Shown here: positions 25,330-33,539 of the stretch, piece after piece
How the letters are laid out: each line of letters starts with the position of its first letter
Numbering within the stretch: position 1 is the stretch's first letter
DNA from: Sphingomonas melonis
GTDB taxonomy: Bacteria > Pseudomonadota > Alphaproteobacteria > Sphingomonadales > Sphingomonadaceae
Direction of reading: 5' to 3'
Assembly (NCBI RefSeq): GCF_013409985.1
Contig: NZ_JACCBY010000009.1
Location: 62,001 to 126,000, forward strand
Length of the DNA stretch: 64,000 nucleotides
Notes under the pieces: generated by a model
Databases searched by the model: none
Seen by the model: the letters and a program-made list of their open reading frames with translations, nothing else
Told to the model about the DNA's origin: nothing
Position numbers and translations under genes: made by a program

Positions 25330-26619
25330 ATGGCCAATGTAGCAGTCATCGGCGCGCAATGGGGCGACGAAGGCAAGGGCAAGATCGTCGACTGGCTCGC
25401 CGAGCGCGCCGACATGGTGGTGCGCTTTCAGGGCGGCCATAACGCCGGCCACACGCTCGTCGTCGGCGACAACGTCTATAAGCTCTCGCTGCTGCCGTCG
25501 GGCATCGTCCGCGGCACGCCGAGCGTGATCGGCAACGGCGTCGTGCTCGACCCCTGGGCACTCAAGGCGGAGATCGAGCGGCTGGCGGCGCAGGGCGTGT
25601 CGGCCACCCCGGAAACGCTCCGCATCGCCGACAATTGCGCGCTGATCCTGCCGTTGCACCGCGATCTCGACGGGCTGCGCGAGGACGCGTCGGGCGCCGG
25701 CAAGATCGGCACCACCCGGCGCGGCATTGGCCCCGCTTACGAGGACAAGGTCGGCCGCCGTGCGATCCGCGTCTGCGATCTGGCGCATCTCGACGATCTC
25801 GGGCCGCAGCTCGACCGGCTGCTCGCGCATCACGATGCGCTGCGTGCCGGTTTCGGCTCGCCCGCGATCGACCGCGAGGGCCTGATTGCGGAGCTGCGTG
25901 ACATCGCCGGCTTCGTGCTGCCCTTCGCCAAGCCGGTGTGGCGCGACCTCAACGAGGCACGCAGCCGCGGCAAGCGCATCCTGTTCGAGGGCGCGCAGGG
26001 CGTGCTGCTCGACGTCGACCACGGCACCTATCCGTTCGTCACCTCGTCGAACACGATTGCCGGCACCGCGGCGGGTGGATCGGGCCTGGGGCCGGCGGCG
26101 GTCGGCTTCGTGCTCGGCATCGCCAAGGCGTACACCACCCGCGTCGGATCGGGGCCGTTCCCGACCGAGCTGGAGGATGAGACCGGCGAGCGGCTCGGCG
26201 TGCGCGGTCACGAGTTCGGGACCGTTACCGGACGCAAGCGCCGCTGCGGCTGGATCGACACCGTGCTGCTGCGCCAGTCGGCGGCGGTCGGCGGGATCAC
26301 CGGCATCGCGTTGACCAAGATCGACGTGCTCGATGGCTTCGAGCAGGTGAAGATCTGCACCGGCTATCGCCTGCGCGGCGAAGAGCTCGACTATTTTCCG
26401 GCGCATGCCGCGGATCAGGCGGCGGTCGAGCCGATCTACGAGGTCATGGAAGGTTGGCAGGAATCGACCGCGGGCGCACGGAGCTGGGCGGACCTGCCAG
26501 CGCAGGCGATCAAGTACATCCGCCGTGTCGAGGAGCTGATCCGCTGCCCCGTCGCGCTGGTGTCGACCAGCCCCGAGCGCGAGGACACGATCCTGGTCCG
26601 CGACCCCTTCGCCGACTGA
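25330..26619 (+). CDS. purA: Adenylosuccinate synthetase
   Basis: A 429-residue enzyme joining aspartate to IMP with GTP in AMP synthesis. The N-terminus MANVAVIGAQWGDEGKGKI carries the GDEGKGK P-loop (catalytic aspartate at 13), then FQGGHNAGHT with the second catalytic histidine. Later motifs are GTTRRGIGPAYEDK and VGSGPFPTE. The ATG at 25330 gives the full family length. A bidirectional terminator follows. The upstream region contains the candidate toxin/antitoxin unit. Confidence 0.97.
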   Translation: MANVAVIGAQWGDEGKGKIVDWLAERADMVVRFQGGHNAGHTLVVGDNVYKLSLLPSGIVRGTPSVIGNGVVLDPWALKAEIERLAAQGVSATPETLRIADNCALILPLHRDLDGLREDASGAGKIGTTRRGIGPAYEDKVGRRAIRVCDLAHLDDLGPQLDRLLAHHDALRAGFGSPAIDREGLIAELRDIAGFVLPFAKPVWRDLNEARSRGKRILFEGAQGVLLDVDHGTYPFVTSSNTIAGTAAGGSGLGPAAVGFVLGIAKAYTTRVGSGPFPTELEDETGERLGVRGHEFGTVTGRKRRCGWIDTVLLRQSAAVGGITGIALTKIDVLDGFEQVKICTGYRLRGEELDYFPAHAADQAAVEPIYEVMEGWQESTAGARSWADLPAQAIKYIRRVEELIRCPVALVSTSPEREDTILVRDPFAD

Positions 26620-26631
26620 CCTCAGACACGA

Positions 26632-26665
26632 AAAAGCCGGGCGGTGTGAGCCGCCCGGCTGTTTC
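26632..26665. terminator. Bidirectional terminator between purA and Gly/Thr-rich gene
   Basis: A perfect 10-bp stem AGCCGGGCGG (26635-26644) / CCGCCCGGCT (26651-26660) with a 6-base loop. It is flanked by GTTTCTC on the plus strand and by a five-T tract on the minus strand, so it fits termination in both directions. Confidence 0.88.
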
Positions 26666-26683
26666 TCACATCAGTGACGATGC

Positions 26684-27145
26684 TTATTGCGGGGTGGTCG
26701 TGCCGCCGGTAGTTGTGCCGGTCGAGCCGCCCATCGTTCCGGTGGTCGAGGTGCCACCCATGGTGCCGGTCGTGCCGCCGCCCATCGTACCCGTGGACGA
26801 ACCCGTACCGGTGCCGGTTGTGCCGCCCATCGTGTCCGTGCCGCCGGTGGTGCCGGTGGTCGTGCCGGTGCTGCCGGTCGTATCCATCGTGCCGGCACTC
26901 GTGCCGCCGGTGCGGCTGCTACGGCTGCTGCGCGACTTCTTGGCCGAACGGCTCTGCGTCGTGGTGCCCGACGTTGCCGAAGAGTCGGTCGGCGAGGTGG
27001 TCGTCTGACCGCCCATCGTTCCGGTGGTGCTGCCGGATGTCGTACCACCCATCGATCCGCCTGCGGTGCCACCCGTGGTCGTCTGAGCATAGGCTGCGGC
27101 GGGGATCAGCATGGCCGCTGCCATGATTGGAATGATCTTACGCAT
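26684..27145 (-). CDS. Low-complexity Gly/Thr/Ser-rich exported protein
   Basis: A 153-residue protein with a signal peptide (MRKIIPIMAAAMLIPAAAYA, cleavage after AYA) and an almost entirely Gly, Thr, Ser and Met composition. Units of the TGTMGG/GTTGTM kind repeat throughout, interrupted by a basic patch RSAKKSRSSRSSR near the middle. The ATG at 27145 follows AGGAGA at good spacing. I do not recognise a family; the protein is probably unstructured in the periplasm or at the surface. Similar short repeats mean the reverse strand also reads open, but without a credible start. The repeats may vary in number between strains. Confidence 0.7.
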   Translation of the reverse strand: MRKIIPIMAAAMLIPAAAYAQTTTGGTAGGSMGGTTSGSTTGTMGGQTTTSPTDSSATSGTTTQSRSAKKSRSSRSSRTGGTSAGTMDTTGSTGTTTGTTGGTDTMGGTTGTGTGSSTGTMGGGTTGTMGGTSTTGTMGGSTGTTTGGTTTPQ

Positions 27146-27214
27146 CGTTCTCTCCTGCAAATTCTTGCTCGCCCCCAACGGGTCGATACGGAGAGGGTTC
27201 CGCTTGGTTAACGA

Positions 27215-28285
27215 TTAGCGACCCGTCTGGCCGCGATGGAGCAACGCCTGGTCGGCAAGCACGAGGGCCATCATCGCTTCCACGACCGGTACGCCGCGGA
27301 TGCCGACGCACGGGTCGTGGCGACCTTTCGTCGCGATATCCGCGGCCTGGCCGGTGCGGTCGATCGTCTCGACCGGGATCAGGATCGAACTGGTCGGTTT
27401 GAACGCGACGCGCAGCCGGATCGGCTGTCCGGTGGCGATGCCGCCGGTGATGCCGCCGGCATGATTGGCGAGGAAATCGGGGCCGTCCGCACCGGGCCGC
27501 ATCGCATCGGCATTGGCCTCGCCGGTCAGCGCCGCGGCGGCGAAGCCGTCGCCGATCTCGACGCCCTTGACCGCGTTGATCCCCATACAGGCATGCGCCA
27601 GTTCGGCGTCGAGCTTGGCATAGAGCGGTGCACCCCAGCCGGCGGGCACGCCCGTCGCCTCGCAGGCGACGACCGCGCCGAGCGACGATCCCGCCTTGCG
27701 CGCGCCGTCGACCAGTGCCTCCCAGCGCCCCGCGGCGGCGGGATCGGGACAGAAGAAGGGATTGGCGTCGATCGCCGCATCGTCGAACGCGGCATAGTCG
27801 ATCGCGTCGCCGCCGATCGCCTCGACCCAGCCGCGGATGCGCACCTGCGGGATCACCGCGCGCGCCACCGCGCCCGCCGCGACGCGCGATGCCGTCTCGC
27901 GTGCCGACGACCGCCCGCCGCCGCGATAGTCGCGGAAACCGTATTTGGCGTCATAGGCGTAATCCGCATGGCCCGGCCGATAGGCAAGCGCGACCTCGGA
28001 ATAATCCTTCGATCGCTGGTCGACATTCTCGATCATCAGGCTGATCGGCGTGCCGGTGGTGCGGCCCTCGAACACGCCCGATAGGATGCGAACCTGATCC
28101 GGCTCGCGCCGCTGCGTGGTGAAGCGCGAGGTGCCCGGGCGGCGCTTGTCGAGCCACGGCTGAATATCCGCCTCGCTCAGCGCGATCCCCGGCGGGCAGC
28201 CGTCGACGACCGCGCCGATCGCGGGCCCATGGCTCTCGCCCCAGGTGGTGAAGCGGAACAGATGGCCGAAACTGTTGATGCTCAT
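27215..28285 (-). CDS. aroC: Chorismate synthase
   Basis: A 356-residue enzyme converting 5-enolpyruvylshikimate-3-phosphate to chorismate, with reduced FMN. It opens MSINSFGHLFRFTTWGESHG and contains the signature GGGRSSARETASRVAAGAVAR and the YRPGHADYAYDAKYG segment. Chorismate feeds the pabB, pheA and tryptophan branches, two of which are in this window. It follows fabI by 56 bases on the same strand and probably ends a minus-strand operon. Confidence 0.97.
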   Translation of the reverse strand: MSINSFGHLFRFTTWGESHGPAIGAVVDGCPPGIALSEADIQPWLDKRRPGTSRFTTQRREPDQVRILSGVFEGRTTGTPISLMIENVDQRSKDYSEVALAYRPGHADYAYDAKYGFRDYRGGGRSSARETASRVAAGAVARAVIPQVRIRGWVEAIGGDAIDYAAFDDAAIDANPFFCPDPAAAGRWEALVDGARKAGSSLGAVVACEATGVPAGWGAPLYAKLDAELAHACMGINAVKGVEIGDGFAAAALTGEANADAMRPGADGPDFLANHAGGITGGIATGQPIRLRVAFKPTSSILIPVETIDRTGQAADIATKGRHDPCVGIRGVPVVEAMMALVLADQALLHRGQTGR

Positions 28286-28341
28286 GTCAACCCCATCCCT
28301 TCACCAGACTGAGGGGTCAAGTCACGCGGACTTGTCGCGTC

Positions 28342-29145
28342 TCAAGCCAACGCGATATCCGGCGCGTCCTCTGCCTTCATGCCGATCACGTTATAACCGG
28401 CGTCGACATGGTGGATCTCGCCGGTGACGCCGCTCGCCAGGTCGCTGAGCATGTAGAGGCCGGCGCCGCCGACATCCTCGATCGTCACGGTGCGGCGCAG
28501 CGGGGCGTTCAGCTCGTTCCACTTGAGGATATAGTTGAAGTCGCCGATGCCGCGCGCAGCCAGCGTCTGGATCGGGCCCGCCGAAATCGCGTTGATGCGG
28601 ATATTGTCGGGGCCGAGGTCGACCGCGAGATATTTGACGCTGGTCTCCAGCGCCGCCTTGGCGACGCCCATGACGTTGTAATGGGGGATGACCTTTTCCG
28701 CGCCATAATAGGTCAGCGTCAGGATCGAGCCGCCCTCCGGCATCAGCTTGCGCGCGCGCTGCGCCACCGCGACCAGCGAATAGGCCGAGATGTTCATCGT
28801 CATCAGGAAATTGTCGAGCGTCGTGTCGTAATAGTGGCCGCGCAGCTGCGACTTGTCGGAATAGCCGATGGCATGGACGACGAAGTCGATCGTCGGCCAT
28901 TCCGCTTCGAGCGCTGCAAAGGTCGCGTCGAGCGCCGCCATGTCGGACACGTCGCAGTCGAACAGCCGCGCCACGCCCAGTTGCTCGGCGAGCGGGCGCA
29001 CTCGCTTCTCCATCGCCGCGCCCTGATAGGAGAAGGCAAGTTCGGCACCATGTTCGGACAGTTGTTTCGCGATCCCCCAGGCGAGCGACTTGTCGTTCGC
29101 CAGACCCATGATCAATCCACGCTTGCCCGCCATCAAACCCGTCAC
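28342..29145 (-). CDS. fabI: Enoyl-ACP reductase (NADH), FabI
   Basis: A 267-residue short-chain dehydrogenase-type enoyl reductase for the last step of fatty-acid elongation. The cofactor region is KRGLIMGLANDKSLAWGIA, and the catalytic Y-x6-K pair is Y156 and K163 (HYNVMGVAKAAL), identical in number to the E. coli enzyme. SYQG after the second strand is another FabI hallmark. Its ATG overlaps the stop of the yihY-like gene by four bases, suggesting coupling. Confidence 0.96.
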   Translation of the reverse strand: MTGLMAGKRGLIMGLANDKSLAWGIAKQLSEHGAELAFSYQGAAMEKRVRPLAEQLGVARLFDCDVSDMAALDATFAALEAEWPTIDFVVHAIGYSDKSQLRGHYYDTTLDNFLMTMNISAYSLVAVAQRARKLMPEGGSILTLTYYGAEKVIPHYNVMGVAKAALETSVKYLAVDLGPDNIRINAISAGPIQTLAARGIGDFNYILKWNELNAPLRRTVTIEDVGGAGLYMLSDLASGVTGEIHHVDAGYNVIGMKAEDAPDIALA

Positions 29146-30092
29146 GCCGTCTTTGCCTCCGCTGTCGTCTGCGTCCCCTGTAGCGCCGGTTCGGGGGGTT
29201 CCGCCAGTGCTGCGTTGAGATGCGCGCCGAACACGAGTCCCAGCCCGATCAGATAGAAGAACAACAGCATGACCACAACGCCGGCAAGACTGCCATAGGT
29301 GAGGTCATAGCTGCCGAGCTGCGAAAGCACCTTGGGCACCAGCGCGGTCATGCCGACCCACCACAAGGTGGTGAACGCCGCGCCCGGCCATTTGCGGCAG
29401 CTGGAATAGCGATATTTGGACGGCGTCACCGAATAGAACAGCAGGTAGAGCGCGCCGAACATCACCAGCCCGGGGATGATCCGCGACAGGCCGACCCAGC
29501 CGGCGATCCCTTCGGCAAAGGGCAGCAGGCGATAGATGAACTGCTCCGCCGCGGTCAGGATACCCTGTACCAGGAAGCTCATCAGCGCGATGATCACCGA
29601 CAGGATGATGACCCCCGACGACGACAGCCGCGATCGCCAGAAGGGTACGCTCGCCTTCACGCCATAGGCGCGGTGGAAGATGTCGCGGATCGTCTCGACG
29701 AAGCTGCCGACCGTCCACAACCCGACCAGTCCGCCCAGCCACAGCAGCGAGCCGGTGCGCGCCATCAGCACGTCGGCGATCGGCTTGCGCAGGATGTCGG
29801 CGACGTTGGGCGGCAGCACGTGCAGGAACGAGGCGACGGCGCGCTGCGTCTCCTCGCTCTGGCCGAGCAGCGACAGCACCGCCGCGGCGGTGATGAAGAA
29901 CGGAAACACCGTCATCAGGGCGAGATAGGCGAGGTTGCCGGCGTGGATGAAGCCGTCGTTGAACACGCCAAGCCCGGCACGCTTGGTGATTTCCCAAGCG
30001 GCCGGGCCGGGTTTCAGCTTGGCGAGCTGATGGCGGGCGCGATGGCGCTGATGCGCGCGGTCCTCGGGCGTAAGGGCGGTACTGTCGGTCAC
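29142..30092 (-). CDS. YihY/BrkB family inner-membrane protein
   Basis: A 316-residue protein with about six hydrophobic segments. The central motif ...AGNLAYLALMTVFPFFI is the family signature (Y-x-x-L-x-x-x-P). The family was once thought to be RNase BN and is now considered a membrane protein of unclear role; some members are implicated in envelope lipid transport. A GTG at 30092 was chosen as start: the next upstream gene ends 8 bases before it, and further upstream in-frame codons overlap that gene. It overlaps fabI by four bases, so it sits in an operon with a fatty-acid enzyme. Confidence 0.85.
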   Translation of the reverse strand: MTDSTALTPEDRAHQRHRARHQLAKLKPGPAAWEITKRAGLGVFNDGFIHAGNLAYLALMTVFPFFITAAAVLSLLGQSEETQRAVASFLHVLPPNVADILRKPIADVLMARTGSLLWLGGLVGLWTVGSFVETIRDIFHRAYGVKASVPFWRSRLSSSGVIILSVIIALMSFLVQGILTAAEQFIYRLLPFAEGIAGWVGLSRIIPGLVMFGALYLLFYSVTPSKYRYSSCRKWPGAAFTTLWWVGMTALVPKVLSQLGSYDLTYGSLAGVVVMLLFFYLIGLGLVFGAHLNAALAEPPEPALQGTQTTAEAKTA

Positions 30093-30099
30093 TTCGGCG

Positions 30100-31047
30100 T
30101 CAGACGCCCATGGCCGCCCGTGGGTTCCGCGTGTCGTTCCATCCTGCCACGAACTGCTGCAAGGCGGCGTCATCCGCCGGCACGTCGATCAGCAGCGTGA
30201 TGAGCTGGTCGCCGCGCGTGCCGTCCTTCTTGTGGAAGCCCTTGCCCTTGAGGCGCAATGTCTTGCCCGAGCTGGTCCCCTTGGGGATCGTCAGCATCAC
30301 CGGCTTGTCGACGGTCGGCGCGCGGACCGACCCGCCCGCCACCGCTTCCTTGAGCGTGATCGGCAGGTTGAGGCGCACGTCGTCGCCGTCGCGGCTGAAA
30401 TAGCGGTGCGGCTGCACCTCGATCGAGACGATCGCGTCGCCGGCGCCGCCGGGGCCGGGTTCGCCCTTGCCGCTCAGCTTCATCTGCGTGCCGTTCTCGA
30501 CGCCGGCGGGCAGCTTGAGATCGATCGTCTTGCCATCGCCGAGCGTCACGCGCTGCGGCGTCAGCATCGCCGCGTCGACGAACGGCACCTGCAGGCGATA
30601 GGTGATATTGGCGCCCTTGGGCTGCGGTCGCCGGCCGAAGCCGCTGGCGAAGCCGCCGCCGCGCGCCTGGCCGCCGCCGAACAGGCCCTCGAAGATGTCG
30701 CTCATGTCGGCATCGCCGCCGCCGGTGCCGAATTCGTAGCCGGCGCTGCTGAAGCCGCCGCCGGGGCCCGCGCCAGCGCGGCCGGCACCGGGCCGGGCGC
30801 CGCCGAAGCCGAACGGCGCGGCCGGATTGCCGTCGCCATCGATCTCGCCGCGGTCGTAGCGTGCGCGCTTGTCCTTGTCGTTCAGCAGGTCGTACGCATT
30901 GGTGACCTGGCTGAACCGCTCCGACGCCTTCGGATTATCCTTGTTGCGGTCGGGATGCAGTTCCTTGGCGAGCTTGCGATACGCTTTCTTGATGTCCGCC
31001 TCGGACGCGCCGCGGGCGACGCCCAAGGTTTGATATGGATCGGCCAT
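30100..31047 (-). CDS. DnaJ-type co-chaperone without zinc finger (CbpA-like)
   Basis: A 315-residue J-domain protein. The J domain is residues 1-70 with the HPD motif at 31-33; a Gly/Phe-rich linker follows (about 75-135). Two C-terminal beta-domains bind substrate (PFVDAAMLTPQRVTLGDGKTI, given as PFVDAAMLTPQRV, and TIPKGTSSGKTLRLKGKG). There are no CxxCxGxG zinc repeats, so it is a class B (CbpA/DnaJ-C) protein rather than DnaJ. It starts the minus-strand run dnaJ-like, yihY-like, fabI, aroC and is divergent from a small gene at 31161. Confidence 0.9.
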   Translation of the reverse strand: MADPYQTLGVARGASEADIKKAYRKLAKELHPDRNKDNPKASERFSQVTNAYDLLNDKDKRARYDRGEIDGDGNPAAPFGFGGARPGAGRAGAGPGGGFSSAGYEFGTGGGDADMSDIFEGLFGGGQARGGGFASGFGRRPQPKGANITYRLQVPFVDAAMLTPQRVTLGDGKTIDLKLPAGVENGTQMKLSGKGEPGPGGAGDAIVSIEVQPHRYFSRDGDDVRLNLPITLKEAVAGGSVRAPTVDKPVMLTIPKGTSSGKTLRLKGKGFHKKDGTRGDQLITLLIDVPADDAALQQFVAGWNDTRNPRAAMGV

Positions 31048-31160
31048 TGGTTCCCCATTGGTGTATTACGGACCTATGTGGGGGAGGGCGGCGCGCAACG
31101 CAATCGCTCGCTGCATCGTTGGTGCGTTCGAGGAGACTCGAGACGACCGAGACGCAGCCG

Positions 31161-31409
31161 ATGCAGGCGACCGATCCGGATCACGCGGCCACGCCCGCCC
31201 ACGATGATGGCGTCGAGAAGCCCTCGGCCAAGTCCGAGAGCGAAAGCAACGGCGGCGCTTATCCCAATCCGTATACCGGCAAGAGCCGTCAGGATAATGT
31301 TGGCGGCGGCTTCCTGGGGCACGGCGGGCAGAGCGGCATGGATTATTCCGGCACCGGCGACGGCGACACCGACGAAACCGTCGGCAACGGGAATGCGGTG
31401 ACCCGGTAG
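31161..31409 (+). CDS. Small hydrophilic protein of unknown function
   Basis: An 82-residue acidic, Gly/Ser/Asp-rich protein without a signal or membrane segment. It contains GGAYPNPYTGK and GFLGHGGQSGMDYSG, which look like conserved patches; I believe similar small hypothetical proteins occur in sphingomonads but cannot name a family. The ATG at 31161 was chosen; no strong ribosome site is seen. It is divergent from the dnaJ-like gene and is followed by 715 bases (31410-32124) that contain only repeats. Confidence 0.6.
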   Translation: MQATDPDHAATPAHDDGVEKPSAKSESESNGGAYPNPYTGKSRQDNVGGGFLGHGGQSGMDYSGTGDGDTDETVGNGNAVTR

Positions 31410-31492
31410 CTGTCGGCGCGAGGACCGGGATCGGCGCTCCTTCGTGCCGCCGACAGAAGCGGGCGGCGACGGGCGGTAACGGGGTAGAAGGT

Positions 31493-32063
31493 GATTCGCG
31501 CGAAGGCGCGAAGGCGCGAAGATGGTGCGTTCGCTGCGCCGCAGGCGCCGTTCGACGGGCGATGCGAGGGGGGGGGCGAAGGGTCTTCCAGGCGGATTGG
31601 ACATCCAAGCTTCGAAGAAAACTCCTCCCACGCCATGGAGTCCGGGTTGAACGGCCCCCGGCCGTTCAACGTCATGCTGGGCGCATGACCGACCCGGCAC
31701 TGCGGCGCGGCGAAGCCGCGACGGAGCACGGCTATCGCAAATGGCTGCGGTGATGAGGTTCGAGTCGTCACCCCCTATCCGTCACCCCGGACTTGTTCCG
31801 GGGTCCACCGGGCCACAAGAGAACGGTGTCCCATCAAGCCTTTCTCCTCGCCGCAGAGTGGACCCCGGAACAAGTCCGGGGTGACGGTTGGTGTTGGAAG
31901 GCGGCGGACTCAAGCGAACCTCCATAGGCGATAGCCCGCTCTGGCGGGGAGGCGTTTGATTGAACGGCGATCCCGCCTCGCGCTCCGCGCGCCGATCGCG
32001 TCACGATCGTCATCGCCGAAGCTCACGCCGCAAGCGCGACATCTTCGCGCCTTCGCGCGAATC
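31493..32063. repeat. Long nested inverted repeat with 8-bp CGAAGGCG units
   Basis: The left arm (31493-31524) is GATTCGCG, two CGAAGGCG units, then CGAAGATG. The right arm (32040-32063) is its reverse complement with one unit fewer. Between them lie a REPIN-like element (31781-31885) and unannotated sequence. Large palindromes of this type also occur at 50209-50425. Confidence 0.75.
31781..31885. repeat. REPIN-like 105-bp element, copy 5
   Basis: Perfect 28-base inverted arms and a core in the same orientation as copy 3 (CTTTCTCCTCGCCGCAGAG). It lies between the convergent ends of the 82-residue gene and the OB-fold gene, nested within the larger palindrome at 31493-32063. Confidence 0.9.
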
Positions 32064-32124
32064 GATCGTCTTCCATGGACGATGAGGAAGGACCGGCCGC
32101 CCAGGGCGACCGGTCCAAATGCCA

Positions 32125-32760
32125 TCAGCGCGCCGGCGTGGGCGCCGGAGCCGGGGCCGGCAGCGGTGCCGGCGCATTCGCCGCGGGCGGCGGCGGAGGC
32201 GGCGCATTGCTGCCGTTCACGGGCGGCGGCGGCGGAGCGTCGCGGCCGTTGCCCGGGGGCGGGGGCGGGGGCGGGGTGCCGGCCGGACCTGCGCCGGGCG
32301 GGGGCGGCGGGGGCGGTGCATCAGGGCCGCCCGGACCGCCGGGACCGCCCGGGCCACCGGGGCCGCGCGGACCGGGGCGCGGGCCGACTTCGCTCACCTG
32401 GCCCGAGGGGCCGACGAGGAAGTGGGCGCGCAGCTGGCCGTCGTCGTAGCGGCCCTGCACCAGCACCGCATTGCCGCGGGTCACCGTGGCGGTGCCGTCG
32501 CGGCCGGCGTCGATCATCGCGCGGCCGCTGCCGTCCTGGACGACGAACCGGCCGCCGAACACCTCCGCGACGCGGCCCTTCACCGTGACGATGCCGCCGC
32601 TGTTCGGCAGCTTGGCGATCGGCGTCGCGATCGTCGGTGCCATTTCGATGCTCGGGCGGGTGAGGGCGACCGCCCCCGCGCCGCCGGCCGCACCGACCGC
32701 GATCAGCGCGGCGGCACCGAGCGCCAGGCGCTGGCGGGTTCCGATATGTAGTCTTGCCAT
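32125..32760 (-). CDS. Exported OB-fold-like protein with Pro/Gly-rich tail
   Basis: A 211-residue protein. Residues 10-33 form a signal or anchor helix. The domain at about 40-120 (SGGIVTVKGRVAEVFGGRF, then RGNAVLVQGRYDDGQLRAHFLVG) looks like a bacterial OB-fold of the periplasmic type. The rest is unusual: repeated GGP units followed by runs of 6-7 prolines and PAPAP. The gene is divergent from the phoP-like regulator with a PhoP-box-like sequence in the 109-bp gap, so it could be a target of that system. The sensor kinase has a related Pro-rich stretch. Function is unknown. Confidence 0.72.
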   Translation of the reverse strand: MARLHIGTRQRLALGAAALIAVGAAGGAGAVALTRPSIEMAPTIATPIAKLPNSGGIVTVKGRVAEVFGGRFVVQDGSGRAMIDAGRDGTATVTRGNAVLVQGRYDDGQLRAHFLVGPSGQVSEVGPRPGPRGPGGPGGPGGPGGPDAPPPPPPPGAGPAGTPPPPPPPGNGRDAPPPPPVNGSNAPPPPPPAANAPAPLPAPAPAPTPAR

Positions 32761-32829
32761 CGATCGTCTCCGTATGTGTGTCGATGGAACTGGTCTACGC
32801 CGAGTCGGCCGACCCCCGCTGAACCGGGC

Positions 32830-32846
32830 GGTTCAGATTCGGTTTA
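32830..32846 (+). promoter_or_regulatory. PhoP-box-like direct repeat
   Basis: GGTTCA (32830-32835), five bases (GATTC), GGTTTA (32841-32846). This matches the PhoP operator pattern of two GGTTTA-type hexamers with 5-base spacing, with one mismatch. It is 23 bases before the regulator's ATG and 69 bases from the divergent OB-fold gene start, so it could mediate autoregulation. GAACC just upstream (32821-32825) also makes an inverted GAACC/GGTTC pair. Confidence 0.55.
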
Positions 32847-32869
32847 GCGATCGGGGATAGGGCCGCCGC

Positions 32870-33535
32870 ATGCGCATCTTGCTTGTCGAAGACGATCCAG
32901 ACCTGGGACCCGCGATCGCGCGTGCGCTGCGCGCCGAGCATTTCGCGGTCGATCTGGTCGCCGACGGCATCGACGCCGGCCATCTCGGCGAGACCGAGAC
33001 GTATGACGCGGCGGTGCTCGACCTCGGGTTGACCGGCAAGGACGGTATCACCGTGCTGCGCGACTGGCGCGCCGCCGGGCGGGCCTTGCCGGTGCTGATC
33101 CTCACGGCGCGCGATGGCTGGTCGGACAAGGTCGCCGGCTTCAAGGCCGGCGCCGACGATTATCTCGTCAAACCGTTCCGCGTCGAGGAACTTGTGATGC
33201 GGCTGCGGGCCCTCGTCCGCCGCGCCGCCGGCCACGCCCAGCCCGTGCTGAGCTGCGGGCGGCTGTCGTTCGATACGCAGATCGGCCATTTCGAACTCGA
33301 TGGCCTGCCGCTGAAGCTCACCGCCTTCGAATGGCGCGTGCTGTCGGCGCTGATGCTGCGCCGCGAGGCGGTGATCGAGCGGCTCGACCTGCTCGAACGC
33401 GTCTATGAAGGCGATGCCGATGTCGATTCGAACAGCCTCGAGGTGATCGTCGGCCGGCTGCGCCGCAAGATCGGTGCGGAGATGATCGAGACGATCCGTG
33501 GTCGCGGCTACCGCCTGACCTGCGGCGAGGGCTGA
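32870..33535 (+). CDS. PhoP/OmpR-type response regulator
   Basis: A 221-residue two-component regulator. The receiver domain has acidic residues ED-D at 7-11, phosphoacceptor D51 in AAVLDLGLTGKDG, T79 and K101 (DYLVKPF). The C-terminal winged-helix DNA-binding domain (about 125-218) contains the recognition helix region SNSLEVIVGRLRRKIG. The ATG at 32870 gives standard length. The partner kinase gene starts 4 bases after the stop, so they are a pair. Sequence style (IRGRGYRL ending) is that of PhoP/QseB regulators. Confidence 0.93.
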   Translation: MRILLVEDDPDLGPAIARALRAEHFAVDLVADGIDAGHLGETETYDAAVLDLGLTGKDGITVLRDWRAAGRALPVLILTARDGWSDKVAGFKAGADDYLVKPFRVEELVMRLRALVRRAAGHAQPVLSCGRLSFDTQIGHFELDGLPLKLTAFEWRVLSALMLRREAVIERLDLLERVYEGDADVDSNSLEVIVGRLRRKIGAEMIETIRGRGYRLTCGEG

Positions 33536-33539
33536 GACG

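Noticed and set aside
26687..27211. Plus-strand frame over the Gly/Thr-rich gene
   Set aside because: Repetitive complement of the low-complexity minus-strand gene; only the minus strand has a signal peptide and ribosome site.
31491..31753. Short plus-strand frames in 31491-31753
   Set aside because: They are made of the 8-bp repeat units and low-complexity sequence without a convincing start.
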